Part shown: piece after piece, positions 46,091 to 56,293 of the stretch
Position numbering within the stretch: the stretch's first letter is position 1
Layout of the letters: the number at the start of each line of letters is the position of its first letter
Assembly (NCBI GenBank): GCA_900169235.1
Contig: FWCC01000159.1
Span: forward strand, 23,143-87,142
From: Zarea fungicola
Taxonomy: Eukaryota; Ascomycota; Sordariomycetes; Hypocreales; Cordycipitaceae
Length of the DNA stretch: 64,000 nt
Direction: 5' to 3'
The notes under the pieces: generated by a model
Database searches by the model: none
What the model saw: the letters and a program-made list of their open reading frames with translations, nothing else
What the model was told of the DNA's origin: nothing
Program-made: the position numbers and the translations under genes

Positions 46091-47833
46091 ATGACGAACA
46101 TCCCTGGCTCATCCAGGGCTTGCGCGCAATGCCGAGCCCGCCGCGTAAAGGTATGGTGGAGCTCAACTTGCACTCTGCGTCGAAATGTAGTTAACATACG
46201 TCACTACCTGTGTAAGTGTGGCCTTGAGCAGCCAAGTTGCACGAGGTGCCTACGTCGAGGCGTCCAGTGTAGCGGCCCGACCGTAGGCTTAATTTTCGTC
46301 CAGCGAGACATCCATAATATTCATGCGAGTTCGGACCGACAGCTTCTAAATTCGGCAGTCCGACAACATTCTGGCCACAACTCTGGCCGGGCGAACCAAT
46401 CGGTAGGTATTCCAGCCTCCAAGGCCGACCCTGGACATGGGAAGGAGAAAGTTCCCCCCCGCGAGCTGGCTCCTCGCTCTGCATTCGACGACTTCTATCG
46501 CTCAGTCGTTATTGAATTCTGGACATTGACCTGCGGGTCGGGTACAGTTTCTCCCGAACGGGATGTACAGGCCCTGATGACAACTAGTGCTCAAGCTGTA
46601 CTACCTCTTGCCACCTTGAACAAAACCCTCGACTCTGGCATTTTTGTTGTTTCTGCCTTGTACCTTGCAAAAGCACGAGAAGACCACGAGCTGCAAAATT
46701 TGGCCATGGCTGCATACCCTGGAGCATTGCAGCAATTCCGCTCTGAACTTTCTTCGTTCATGAGCATGCGCGTTGCATCGCGAGGCATGCGACCTGTTCA
46801 CATTGTTGCAACAGCACTTTGCCTCCTATTTTACGAGGTAGAACTCCAGTTTGGCAGCTGTTATGAAAAGCATGCAGCTGATTGAAATCTATAGTGGTTG
46901 TTAAACGGCCCAACAGGAACTGGCGCAGATTTTCACCTGCAGGGAGCGCTCAACATATTAAGATCTGCTGGAGATGAGTGCTTATCATCACCACACATCA
47001 AAGCATACTATTCAGATATACGAAACATTGCTGTAAGTCACCAGTGTATGGTATTAGGACTTGATCATTGATGGGTACCCCAACAGGTGATGGATGCGCT
47101 GAGAAAACGCAGGGCATCTGTTCTTACTCAAGGTCCATGGCTCTCTATAAGTGATCGGCTATCGTCTGGGACGCTTCGCGATAGCTTACTGGATATCGTG
47201 ACGCACATTCCTTGCCTTCTTGAACGAGGCGATAAGCTCAAGTTCATCCAAGGCTCACGGCTATGGGCTATGGGTCTAGAACGAAGCAGGGATGATTCCA
47301 GTGAGGTAGGCATCTGTAAAATCACAATAAAAGCAGTGAAGTATCTACAAGATTGCGATTTGATGATCGGTCGCATGTACAAGTGGCTGGAACACCTAAA
47401 AGACTCCGAAAGTGGTACCTTGTGGTGGCATACAGAAACACAACCTTCAGCACTTTCGCCACGATCTAGTGTACAAGAGTACGGCACTTGTGCAAACCAT
47501 TACGTTGAAAATTCAATAGAGTTCTCCAGCTCTCGAGTGCCTGGCTTACTTGTTCAGTACTGGGCTGCATTGTTGGAGCTCTCCGTGACGGTTTCTGAGA
47601 TTCGTGCTCTCTTCAATATTGGCGAGCTTTCTACAGACCTACAACAGAATTTGTTTGAAGAATCTATACAAGTGCCTATAGACAACAACCCCTGTCAGTT
47701 AGCGGCCTACATACTTGCAACTGCGAGATATCTCAGCTCATCGATGCAAGGCAGCACATTAGCAAGTATCCCCGTATTGATCGCGGAAAGATATCTTAGC
47801 AGTCAAGTGACAACAGATTATAGCTCCATATAG
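46091..47833 (+). CDS. Zn(II)2Cys6 transcription factor
   Basis: Four exons (46091-46150, 46217-46837, 46895-47032, 47087-47833), all phase 0, encode 521 residues. The cluster is Cys 11, 14, 21, 28, 31 and 38 (ACAQCRARRVK then CGLEQPSCTRCLRRGVQC), split by intron 1 just before the third Cys. The middle part carries a Fungal_trans_2-type domain: FYRSVVIEFWTLTCG, AVLPLATLNKTLDSG, and CLLFYE joined across an intron to a GADFHLQGALNILRSAG segment, the typical position of that motif. The protein continues to a C-terminal helix-rich region. Intron 1 is 66 nt, stop-free and in frame, so its retention would insert 22 residues into the zinc cluster. The gene pairs divergently with the hydrolase gene and may control it. 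Confidence 0.87.
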
Positions 47834-48927
47834 AATACACACTAGCCATCTTATTCGTGTGCAACGACCGGGAGATACAGGCGATGAAGAGAGATCATAA
47901 ACCTCAGCTGCTTTTTGCACTTGTTAACATCAGCCAAGATTGACGAAGGGACAAAACAGGTTTTTTCCGTCACACTAATTTCAATCATTTTCATTCAAAT
48001 CTAACCAATTTTTGAGTCCGTTTATAATCCAATCCCACCAAGGACACGAACAATGGATTCATTAAACAATGGTCTGCTATGGAACTGTTTGGCACTACTT
48101 TCTTCTCTGCTGAGAGCTACTCCCATCTGCACTAAGCATCAAAAGTAACGCTGTATATCATTTCTCCACTAATGGGCGTTTTTTTAATCATGATAATACT
48201 GTTAGCGCAAGGTTACTACCAAAGGTCAGAAGGCTGATGGATGTTCTTGCAAAACTGGGACTGGTATACTTTGTAGTGGGCCACTTGTCATGCGAGATAT
48301 GCGAGCTCTCGGTGTCGAACCCTTTTTTTCTTGCTTTAAGCCTACAATACATTCTGAACAAAAATAGACAAAGGCCAATATCTCTTGGGAGGTGACGTAA
48401 GTTTGCCGTCGGATTCAGGACCAGCCCAACACGAGAAAATGTTTTGGAGCTTGACAGTGGATCTATCTTTCTTCGCGACACTCGGCTAACAGGAATACCC
48501 TGTTTCGCTTCCAGCATAGTAAGAAGTTGATCGTCACCATAAGTGACTAAGGTCGTGTACTAGAACGTGTCCTAGGGCGCTGCTTCGATGGGTCGCTCGC
48601 CAAAGATACTCATGGAGACGCGGATCATCCAGCCGTGCTAATAGCTAACTCGTGGCTTGGTGGCACTAAATTGCGCTAGCAATATCAATCGTATTTCGAA
48701 TCCGATGCCTTCTCCGCGATACATTGGACACAAGTAATTGCGAGATTCAGGGCGGCTAGCGGAATTCATGCTTATTTCACCGTGTAGTTCCAGGATTTTA
48801 GTCCTTGAAACACTTCCTTGTTTTCCCCCCCCACGACGATGGTCCTCAATGTATAAAAGCCAGTGTTTCCTCCTTGTTTATTCTTGGAAAGTCTGGCATT
48901 AATAAGACAACTAATAAATTCCCCAAA
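47834..48927. other. intergenic spacer, no gene seen
   Basis: 1.1 kb between two plus-strand genes. A 109-codon minus-strand frame (48188-48517) has no recognisable features and is not called. The region 48750-48925 should hold the carboxylesterase promoter and leader. Confidence 0.5.
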
Positions 48928-50643
48928 ATGCTGCTTCTCATTTCCCTTACTCTTTTTCAACTAACTTCTCTTCCTGTGTCTGCACAGAGCTGCCCTCCAG
49001 TCTGGGTTGTTGGGCAGACCGTCAAGACTACGAGCGGCTCTGTACAAGGACATGCTGCCACCAAAGCCACCGCAGTCTCGGAGTATTTAGGAATTCCTTA
49101 CGCTGAGCCCCCTGTCGGAATCCGTCGATTCCAGCCTCCAATTCCATATTATGGAAATGGAATACTGAGAGGAGATAGGTTTGTGAGTAGCGTGAACGTC
49201 ACTGCTACATAAGTGATTTACTGACTGCATTCGAGGGATTCTCTTGCATTCCATCCAACATTAGTTCTGATGACTCCCATGTGGCGCCGGATCTCATCAA
49301 TAAATACAATATTACAGAGACAGGTCTGAAATTTCTAAACGAAATCATCAACCCTGGTCTTCAATATAATGAAGACTGTTTGACTTTGAACGTGTGGGCA
49401 AAACCGCAATCTGGGGAGCGGCGCAAGGCTGTACTGGTGTGGATACACGGCGGCAGCTTTGTCACAGGTATGTCTTTGATTCTATTCTCTTAAATTGGTC
49501 TAATTGATCTGAGTACATTTTGACGGAGCACAGGAAGCTCCGCATTACCATCCTATAATGGCCAATATTTCGCTGATCAGGAAGATGTTATTCTGGTAAC
49601 TATCAAGTACGAATCCGATTGTCGATTGGACAGACTATTCTTGTTGTAATTCATCCACTCATGTACATCATAGCTACCGATTGAGCATTTTTGGATTCCC
49701 TGGAAATCCTCTTGGAAACCAAAATCTCGGACTCCTCGATCAGAGATTGGCAATTGAATGGGTGCGAGATAATATTGCTGCCTTTGGTGGCGATCCGCTT
49801 CGTATCACCCTTTTTGGACAGTCTGCAGGTGGTGTATCCATTGACGACTACACATACGCCTGGCCTTGCGATCCGATAGTTCATGGCGTCATCTCTCAAT
49901 CCGGTACAAGCACGGGCATTGGCAGCCGAACGATACAGCAAGCTGCCGACTATTGGTTCAATTCAACAGTGGCCGTCGGGTGCGGCAGCAAGGATACCAA
50001 TAGTACAGAGGACATTTACAACTGCATGCTGGGTGTGTCATCCCATGATATTGCCAAGTCACTTGTCGATACTGTCAACAGCACTGTTGCGATGCCTTAC
50101 TGTCCCACTATGGACGATAAAAGTGTATTTTCAGATTTGACAAATCGGACTGCGGCGGCTTTGCCCATGCTTATTGGCAGCACAGACTTCGAGTTTGGTC
50201 TCTTTGAGTTGTTTACTGATCAGGCTGTTCCACAAGACTTTTGGAGGGAGCAGGGAAATATCATGTTTGGATGTCCAGCTGGCAGGCGGGCGGCTGTATC
50301 CGTCGCCAACGGCAATCCAACATGGCGGTACCGGTACTTTGGCGATTTTCCAAATCTGGAGTTGTCAACCAACCCGCCCAGTGGAGCATATCACGAATCC
50401 GAGGTGCCCATGCTGTTCAATACAGTCCCACAGGATGCGTCGCCTAATTCGCGTCAACAAGTTGATATTGGGAATTACATGCGGGGAGCTTGGGCAGCCT
50501 TTGCAAAGGATCCAGCTCACGGATTAGAGAAATACGGTTGGCCAACCTACCAAGCCAACGAGTCAACGCTGATTCGGATTGGTTACGAGAACAAAGTCGG
50601 CGCAAACCTTGCCAATCCAAGCATTTACGATGCGACTTGCTAG
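48928..50643 (+). CDS. secreted type-B carboxylesterase/lipase
   Basis: Four exons (48928-49182, 49236-49467, 49534-49606, 49674-50643) encode 509 residues. The signal peptide is residues 1-20 (MLLLISLTLFQLTSLPVSAQ). The carboxylesterase/COesterase fold is complete: YLGIPYAEPPVGIRRFQPP, NEDCLTLNVW, the oxyanion HGGSF, FGGDPLRITLFGQSAGG with nucleophile Ser237, the acid probably Glu360 in STDFEFG, and His427 in AYHESEVPMLF. Several N-glycosylation sites (Asn-x-Ser/Thr) occur in the second half. It should hydrolyse ester bonds of lipids, xenobiotics or feruloyl/fungal toxin esters outside the cell. The extended open frame upstream of the chosen ATG is not a better start, because only this ATG places the hydrophobic leader at the N-terminus. 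Confidence 0.92.
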
Positions 50644-50873
50644 TTTTGTAGCGAGTCGGTCTATGCGCGAGTTCGACACAAACCTGCGAGGTCACTGTAG
50701 TAATATATTAATCTGCCGTTTTAATTTATTTGGAACCTGTTACGGCTTTCTTTCTTCTAAAGGAAAAAGAGCAAGAACAAGAAGAAAATCAGATTTTGAT
50801 CTTTGTACTGTTCAAAATTTATGCGGTCAAGCTTCATCGAGTTTGCATATCGAGCCATACCTGAGGTAAAATC
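50644..50873. other. short spacer between convergent genes
   Basis: 230 bases separate the 3' ends of the carboxylesterase and bZIP genes, so their 3' untranslated regions may overlap. No coding signal. Confidence 0.5.
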
Positions 50874-51830
50874 TTATAAATAAAGCGGCTCCTCACCTCT
50901 GTCCCTTCGCCACCGATTTGTTGCACTCAGGAAGTCGGGACAAGCATGAGCAAACAGCCACCCCCATTTCCGTAGAAACCCTTCCGACATCTCCCAGCCT
51001 GCAACATCCCACGGCGGCGACCATGCAATGATCCCACGGCGACCAACTTCATCATCAGGAAATCCTTCAAAGAGCCCGCCAATGCAGTCAGCCCACAAGT
51101 CATCCTCATCAAATGTCCCCAGTGCGCGTATTAGGCAATCACGTCCCTCAGAGCTTGGAAACCAATCGATCCAGTCGCCATGTGGCACTTTCTGCTGCAG
51201 TGCAGTGGGAAGTAGGGTGGGCGGAAGGAGACTCGCACAAGGTGGATAGGGGACTACGTGGATTACTTCATCATGGCAGTCGAGCGGCGACGCGAGGATA
51301 CCGGAGATGAGAGTGCGGTTGACAACCAGTGCCCGGAGCACATTGATTTGCTGGAGCGTGATGAGGTGGTCCGACGAAAGCGGGAAAAGAATGCGACAAG
51401 ACTCGTATTTATTATTTTTGCGGATAAGGGGCTTTTCCGGATTGTAGACGTGTCCGACAATGGATGCTGGTACCAAAAAAAAAGATTGGTGCTCAAGGTC
51501 CCAGCACTGTACAAGCTCTTCCAACCCGGTTGTTGTAATCACTCCCGATTCCGCAGGGACTTTGCTGCTGTTCTTTGCCAGAGCTTTTCGTCTACCTGCT
51601 CAAGTATACGGGTCAGTGTCTCAAAGGTACAAGTCAGCCCTGCAAATATCAGACTAGGCTGCACTTACGATAGGCCCTTGTATTCAGTCTGGTCTGCATC
51701 CGTCTGCGTGTTGCAGCGTCTGTAGTGCCGGTCCAATCATCTCCCTTCTTTGTAGCCTACAACCCGTCAGCCTTGACCCTAATTAATAAGTCTATTGCTG
51801 GTGGGTATCTACCTCAGCTAACTGCGGCAT
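50874..51830 (-). CDS. bZIP transcription factor with DUF3425 domain
   Basis: Three minus-strand exons (51830-51813, 51756-51669, 51595-50874) encode 275 residues. After MPQLAEATKKGDDWTG comes a bZIP basic region, TDAATRRRMQTRLNTRAYRRRKA, with the signature Arg-Leu-Asn-x-Arg-Ala-Tyr-Arg. No leucine heptads follow; instead the chain goes through a short polar linker into a DUF3425 domain. That domain includes SSDHLITLQQINVLRALVVNRTLI, LPTALQQKVPHGDWIDWFP, and an MSEGFLRKWGWLFAHACPDFLSATNRWRRDRGEEPL ending typical of this fungal family. A nuclear DNA-binding role is expected. The first exon is only six codons, but its splice restores the GDDWTGxxD motif common to relatives. It is divergent from the SDR gene at 52412 (581 bases between starts). 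Confidence 0.83.
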
Positions 51831-52411
51831 TACCGCAAGCTGTATTCGCGGCGCTATTGAGCGGGTACCTTGCACCACAGTTTCCATGACGGAGTTTTCT
51901 GATTTGAAGGAGTAAACGTAGTGAAGGCTGAACACCGCTACAAGCTTGCACTCGGCGTTAGCGGGCCCGTCGCCGGCCTCGTGGTTTCTTTCAAGCTGAT
52001 GTCACAATGCAGCGCCACCACACGGCTCACGCTTCAACAGGTTTAGCGTCATGCAGCCTGCTCACAAGTGGGACGATGTTCTTTCTATTGTAAACTCCCC
52101 ACTCCACCTGCAGGTGGCTCACAGCTCTCCGAACAGTATCATGATGTATTCATCAGCTCCGCAAAATGCCGGGGTTAAACAATGGAATTCGGACAATAAT
52201 GTTCTTAGAGTCTTCGGCTCTCGAGGGCATCTTTCGCACACTGTCAAGCGGCCCAAGTCCGATGTGGTAAGTATTTGACTTATATATATATGCCAGCCTG
52301 CACATGAAATCTAGCTCCATCTCCCCACCAATAGATTGAGATCGAACACAGACATCGCAACTTCCTTTTCTCTACGTATCATATCGAAATTCATAACCTT
52401 CTCCATCAAGT
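51831..52411. other. shared promoter of divergent bZIP and SDR genes
   Basis: 581 bases between outward-pointing start codons. A TATATATATA tract near 52279-52289 suits the plus-strand SDR gene, about 125 bases from its ATG. No gene is seen within it. Confidence 0.5.
52279..52289 (+). promoter_or_regulatory. TATA-rich tract of SDR gene
   Basis: A run of alternating T/A about 125-135 bases upstream of the SDR ATG at 52412, at a common distance for fungal TATA elements. Confidence 0.4.
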
Positions 52412-53432
52412 ATGGCATTTCATCCAGATGGTCTCCCTGACCTCCATGGCAAAGTTTTTATTGTCACTGGTGGCAACTCTGGCATGTAAGTAACTTTCAT
52501 TAGTACCATGTTTGACAGGATCGCCAATCTCATCACATTACAGAGGCTACCACACGGTTGCATACCTAGCTGCACATGGCGCTTGTGTCTATCTGTGTGC
52601 CCGATCAGCTGAAAAGGGCGAGGCTGCCATTGCTAAGATCAAGATAGCGTCTCCTCATGCCAACGTCCACCACCTGCAGATGGACCTGATGGACCTCGCG
52701 AGCGTCGTTGCCGCCGCCAAGCGATTCCTTCAGCTCGAAACAGTCTTGCATGGCCTAGTCAACAACGCCGGCATTATGGCTACTCCATTTGAGATGACAA
52801 AGGACGGCCACGAGGCTCAATGGCAGACAAATTACCTTGCTCACTGGGTCTTCACAGACTACTTGCTTCCGGTTATGCTGCGCACTGCCAAGGGGCTTCC
52901 TCCTGGAAGTGTACGCATTGTCAACCTGACTTCGTCGGGGCACCTCGGGGCTCCTAAAAACGGGATCAATTTCGAGGACACATCCCTCAAAGATGGGGGC
53001 GCATGGGCACGCTATGGCCAGAGTAAGCTTGGCAACATTTTACACGCCAAAACGCTGCACAAGGCGTACGGGCCGGGCTCTGCAACGGCGCGAAAAGGCG
53101 AAGGGGAGATTTGGGTCACATCGGTTCATCCAGGCATAGTTGAGACGAATCTTGCCTCATCGCTTCAAGAAGCTGGATCCATTTCCGCAAAGCTCTTTTC
53201 CGTCGTGCGTCTCTTCGGAGGTATGATGTCGGCCGAAAGGGGTTCGTGGAGCAATGTGTATTGTGTGGCAAGTTCACTCATGAAGGCTGACGAGAGTGGT
53301 GCATATGTTGAAATCCATCACAGGTTGGGTGAGCCACAGTGGCAAAGCGCCCAGGCCAAGGACGAACAACTTGCGGAGAGACTAGAGAGCTGGTCCAGAG
53401 ACATCTTAACGAAGGAAGGGTGGATTCAGTAA
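52412..53432 (+). CDS. short-chain dehydrogenase/reductase (retinol-dehydrogenase-like)
   Basis: Two exons (52412-52485, 52544-53432; AT|GTAAGT...TACAG, phase 2) encode 320 residues. The classical SDR set is present: cofactor turn TGGNSGIG (19-26, interrupted by the intron at Ile25), NNAG (98-101), catalytic Ser155/156 in NLTSSGH, and Tyr182-x3-Lys186 in ARYGQSKLGN. The CARS segment after the second strand suggests NADP preference. The overall layout is that of the WW-domain-oxidoreductase/retinol dehydrogenase group common in fungal metabolite clusters. It should reduce or oxidise a carbonyl or alcohol in the cytosol; the substrate is unknown. No membrane anchor is seen. It is divergent from the bZIP gene. 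Confidence 0.9.
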
Positions 53433-54101
53433 CATGCTTTGGACGCTTTGGGTGGTTTGGATGCTATGTTCTTAGCTTTTTTCTTTTTTGGATTATTTAA
53501 TTTAATTTACTCTGCCTTCCCTAATATATCTACATTTCTATGTTCTCTTGCCCTTATGCTTATTAAACAGCGGTTGAGACGCTAGTCATAAAGTATACCT
53601 TTTACAACCACAGGCTGCTAAACACTCCTTCAGTATTGTTAAGCAATTTATATGACGGTGTTACTTAGTGCATTAGTTATCTTATAGAATAGCTAAGAAG
53701 GCGTTATCTAGTCTTTTCGGCCTATTAGGGGGCTTATATACATGGAGAATCAGCTATCTAGAGGCCAGCAGTCCCTTACTCAATTAAGCAGGCGAGGCTT
53801 TGGAAGCGACTGTAGGCGCAATCATTCCACCAACAGAAAAACACCGCAATACTGCTGCATATTCTCAGAATGCTTGGAGAAATTTGAGAGCTGGAATGCC
53901 CCATTTCCTATTTATGCTGTCGAAATATTTCCGAAAAATTGTATTCCTTTGTTGGTCGCCCCATGCTGATGCTGGAACTGCTTTGCTCGCCTACTGGTAC
54001 TTGCAACAAACCCGATGGTTAACAGCGGCACACCGTGCCACGTACGCCCCAAATAACACACACATATTGTTCAATAAATAATATTACTGGCTTCTATTGG
54101 A
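53433..54101. other. intergenic spacer between convergent genes
   Basis: 0.67 kb between the SDR and the minus-strand regulator. The stretch 53560-53750 is AT-rich with CTAG-type patterns suggestive of a mutated repeat. No gene is supported. Confidence 0.45.
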
Positions 54102-55430
54102 CTAAACAGTACTTAAAGCTGACCCCAAGTCCATGTCCGACGATTTTGCTATCCATGAATCAAGGTCATCTGAGTCATACATCAAACTGAGAATCAACAT
54201 CCCTAACGGATCAACATCCACTGCTCGAATTTTTGGGTAGAGGCAATCGGACTGGTAAGGGTGCCCGAACAATGGACTATTGTCCTTGAGCAAATTTGCC
54301 CATGTTCCAGCAGACGGCGCGTCCCAGAGGCCCCGCCGAGCAGTGTAAGCTATGTTTCCCTGACATATGCTCTGGCCGTCTCTCAAGGTGACAAAGATGA
54401 CCTCAACGTAGGTTGTCACTATCCAAACCCGTCGCACACTCTCAGCCAAGACCCATTCGCGCCATAGTCCAGCTTTTCCAGTATCGCTAGCATTATGACA
54501 ATGGGCCGGAGAAGGCGACGAGTATACGTCTATGCTTCCAGTAGAGAGATAGTTGTCCCCAACAGTATTCCACAGCGCTGCTTGTAGGCTAACAGACTCC
54601 CAGAGCTGCGCAACCCATGCTTTCAGTATCAACCCCTGTTGCTCTGCCTGGGCACGCTGCCTGACATCGCCATCAAAGAGACGGATAAACTGATAGATAA
54701 AAAGGGATATGACTCTGGAAAGTTGATCTAATGTGCCTAACATGGACGTTACTTGCTGCTGCTCGTCCAACAGCCTGTTCACCTTTGCTTCGATGTTACA
54801 CCATACTATGTCCTGATTCTTATCATTCTTCACTGCGTATACTGTTAGAGTAGAGTATGCATCTTGTAGACAAGGCGGAAACCCAATGTCGCTGAATAGT
54901 TGCCTATGGATAAAGGCACAGTGACCCGCCTCGACCCACTGGGCGAGCCATCGTCGGACGCAGGTGATATTGTCTCGCAGGATAGAAACCCGTATTTTGG
55001 GATTCTGATCCATCCATTCTGATGGATGGCTGATGTTCCACGACTGCTCACCCAAGAACCAAGCTGGGTCCAAAAAGGCATCAGTATGGAGCGCCCCAGC
55101 GTGTCCGGGATCTAGTCGTGAGTCGCTGCCGGCTCTTGTCACTGCTTTAAGCCGATGCCGGGCGTACGGGCGATTAGGGTCGTACTGGCATGATATTGTC
55201 CTATCCTGGCATCGCCCACAAGATGGCCATTCTTTGTCACAGGTGCGTTTGGCACGGGTGCATGGGATACAAGCCTTGCGACCAGTCGGATTGGAGTTCC
55301 CGCGTCCTGAATCGCGATCTGCGACTTTCCGCTGAATCATTTTAAGGGATGCGTCCGGTGTTGCCGAGTAATGTGGGTTGAAATTGTGCGACAGAGCGGT
55401 TGGCTGTAAATGCGAACGTGCAAAATGCAT
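54102..55430 (-). CDS. Zn(II)2Cys6 transcription factor
   Basis: An intronless minus-strand frame of 442 residues. The cluster uses Cys 54, 57, 64, 71, 74 and 81 (ACIPCTRAKRTC...CGRCQDRTISC) and is followed by QYDPNRPYARHRLK. The first ATG leaves a 50-residue leader; a second in-frame ATG (MIQRKV, about 55340) would start closer to the cluster and is a good alternative. The regulatory part contains SCGRC-distal segments HCAFIHRQLFSDIGFPPCLQDAYS, VISLFIYQFIRLFDGD, and WREWVLAESVRRVWIVTTYVE. The Glu-Ser-x-Arg-Arg motif is shared with the regulator at 37741-38832, so the two probably belong to the same subfamily. It lies between two SDR genes. Confidence 0.88.
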   Translation of the reverse strand: MHFARSHLQPTALSHNFNPHYSATPDASLKMIQRKVADRDSGRGNSNPTGRKACIPCTRAKRTCDKEWPSCGRCQDRTISCQYDPNRPYARHRLKAVTRAGSDSRLDPGHAGALHTDAFLDPAWFLGEQSWNISHPSEWMDQNPKIRVSILRDNITCVRRWLAQWVEAGHCAFIHRQLFSDIGFPPCLQDAYSTLTVYAVKNDKNQDIVWCNIEAKVNRLLDEQQQVTSMLGTLDQLSRVISLFIYQFIRLFDGDVRQRAQAEQQGLILKAWVAQLWESVSLQAALWNTVGDNYLSTGSIDVYSSPSPAHCHNASDTGKAGLWREWVLAESVRRVWIVTTYVEVIFVTLRDGQSICQGNIAYTARRGLWDAPSAGTWANLLKDNSPLFGHPYQSDCLYPKIRAVDVDPLGMLILSLMYDSDDLDSWIAKSSDMDLGSALSTV

Positions 55431-56293
55431 GGAGAATCAGCAGAGTAGTATTTGCGGATAACAAAGGCCAGTAAAACCATTAACTATTTGTAAGCTTGTC
55501 TTCCCCACAACATCGCAATCCCATTTTCGTAGTCCGTGAAGACGAGCCATATTCCGCAGCTTGAGGAGCCAGGTAGTGCAAAATCAGGTGCTAAATAGCT
55601 ACATTAAAATAGTTTAGTCAATGCGATAACCGGGAGACGAAGGGCGGCGTCACCGCCCTGTCAAGTGCCCAACGACGGCGTAAAGCGCCCTGTTGACTGC
55701 CTGGAATGATCGTGTACGGGTCGCGCATTCGACTGTGCAGTAATAAAATATTACCGCGTAGCTTTTACAGAAGTTATTGAAACTTTTGGCCATCGCAAGT
55801 GAGCAAACACTGAGCTGGGCAATAACTACCAAACATTTTGATTTTAATACGTTGTCGCCAGCGGCCCACTGGTTCAATAAAGAAAGGAGATATACTAACG
55901 CTTTGCTCGTCCTTCAGACCTATTCTTGAGGACTCCATTCAGTTCTGTTTGTATAAGTCTGTCCAGACAGGCTGACCCTTAGGGCTTAAAGGGCCAATAT
56001 CACCATAGGTTAGCTCATTGGCCGAATACCGACTGCCACGCATACAATTGAAGGCCCGAGGAAGGTGATGCCGTCTGCTTCTCTTAATCTTCAATGTCTA
56101 ATAGTAAGGCTGTTTCTGAGGGAAATTCTAGCAGGTTATGGGTTGATTTATCAAAGTTGGCTATTGAATTTATTTGGCAACAGCTTTCAAGGTCACAGCC
56201 AGGGACACAATCAATCAGTGGCCAGCGTTCGCCGGCATCGCCACTGGCTTTAACAACCGCGAAGACACAATTACCTCTTACGTGGCAGTACCA
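55431..56293. other. intergenic spacer, no gene seen
   Basis: 0.86 kb between two minus-strand genes (SDR upstream of the regulator on that strand). It contains the regulator promoter. A 75-codon frame at 55650-55877 has no ATG-supported identity and is not called. Confidence 0.45.
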
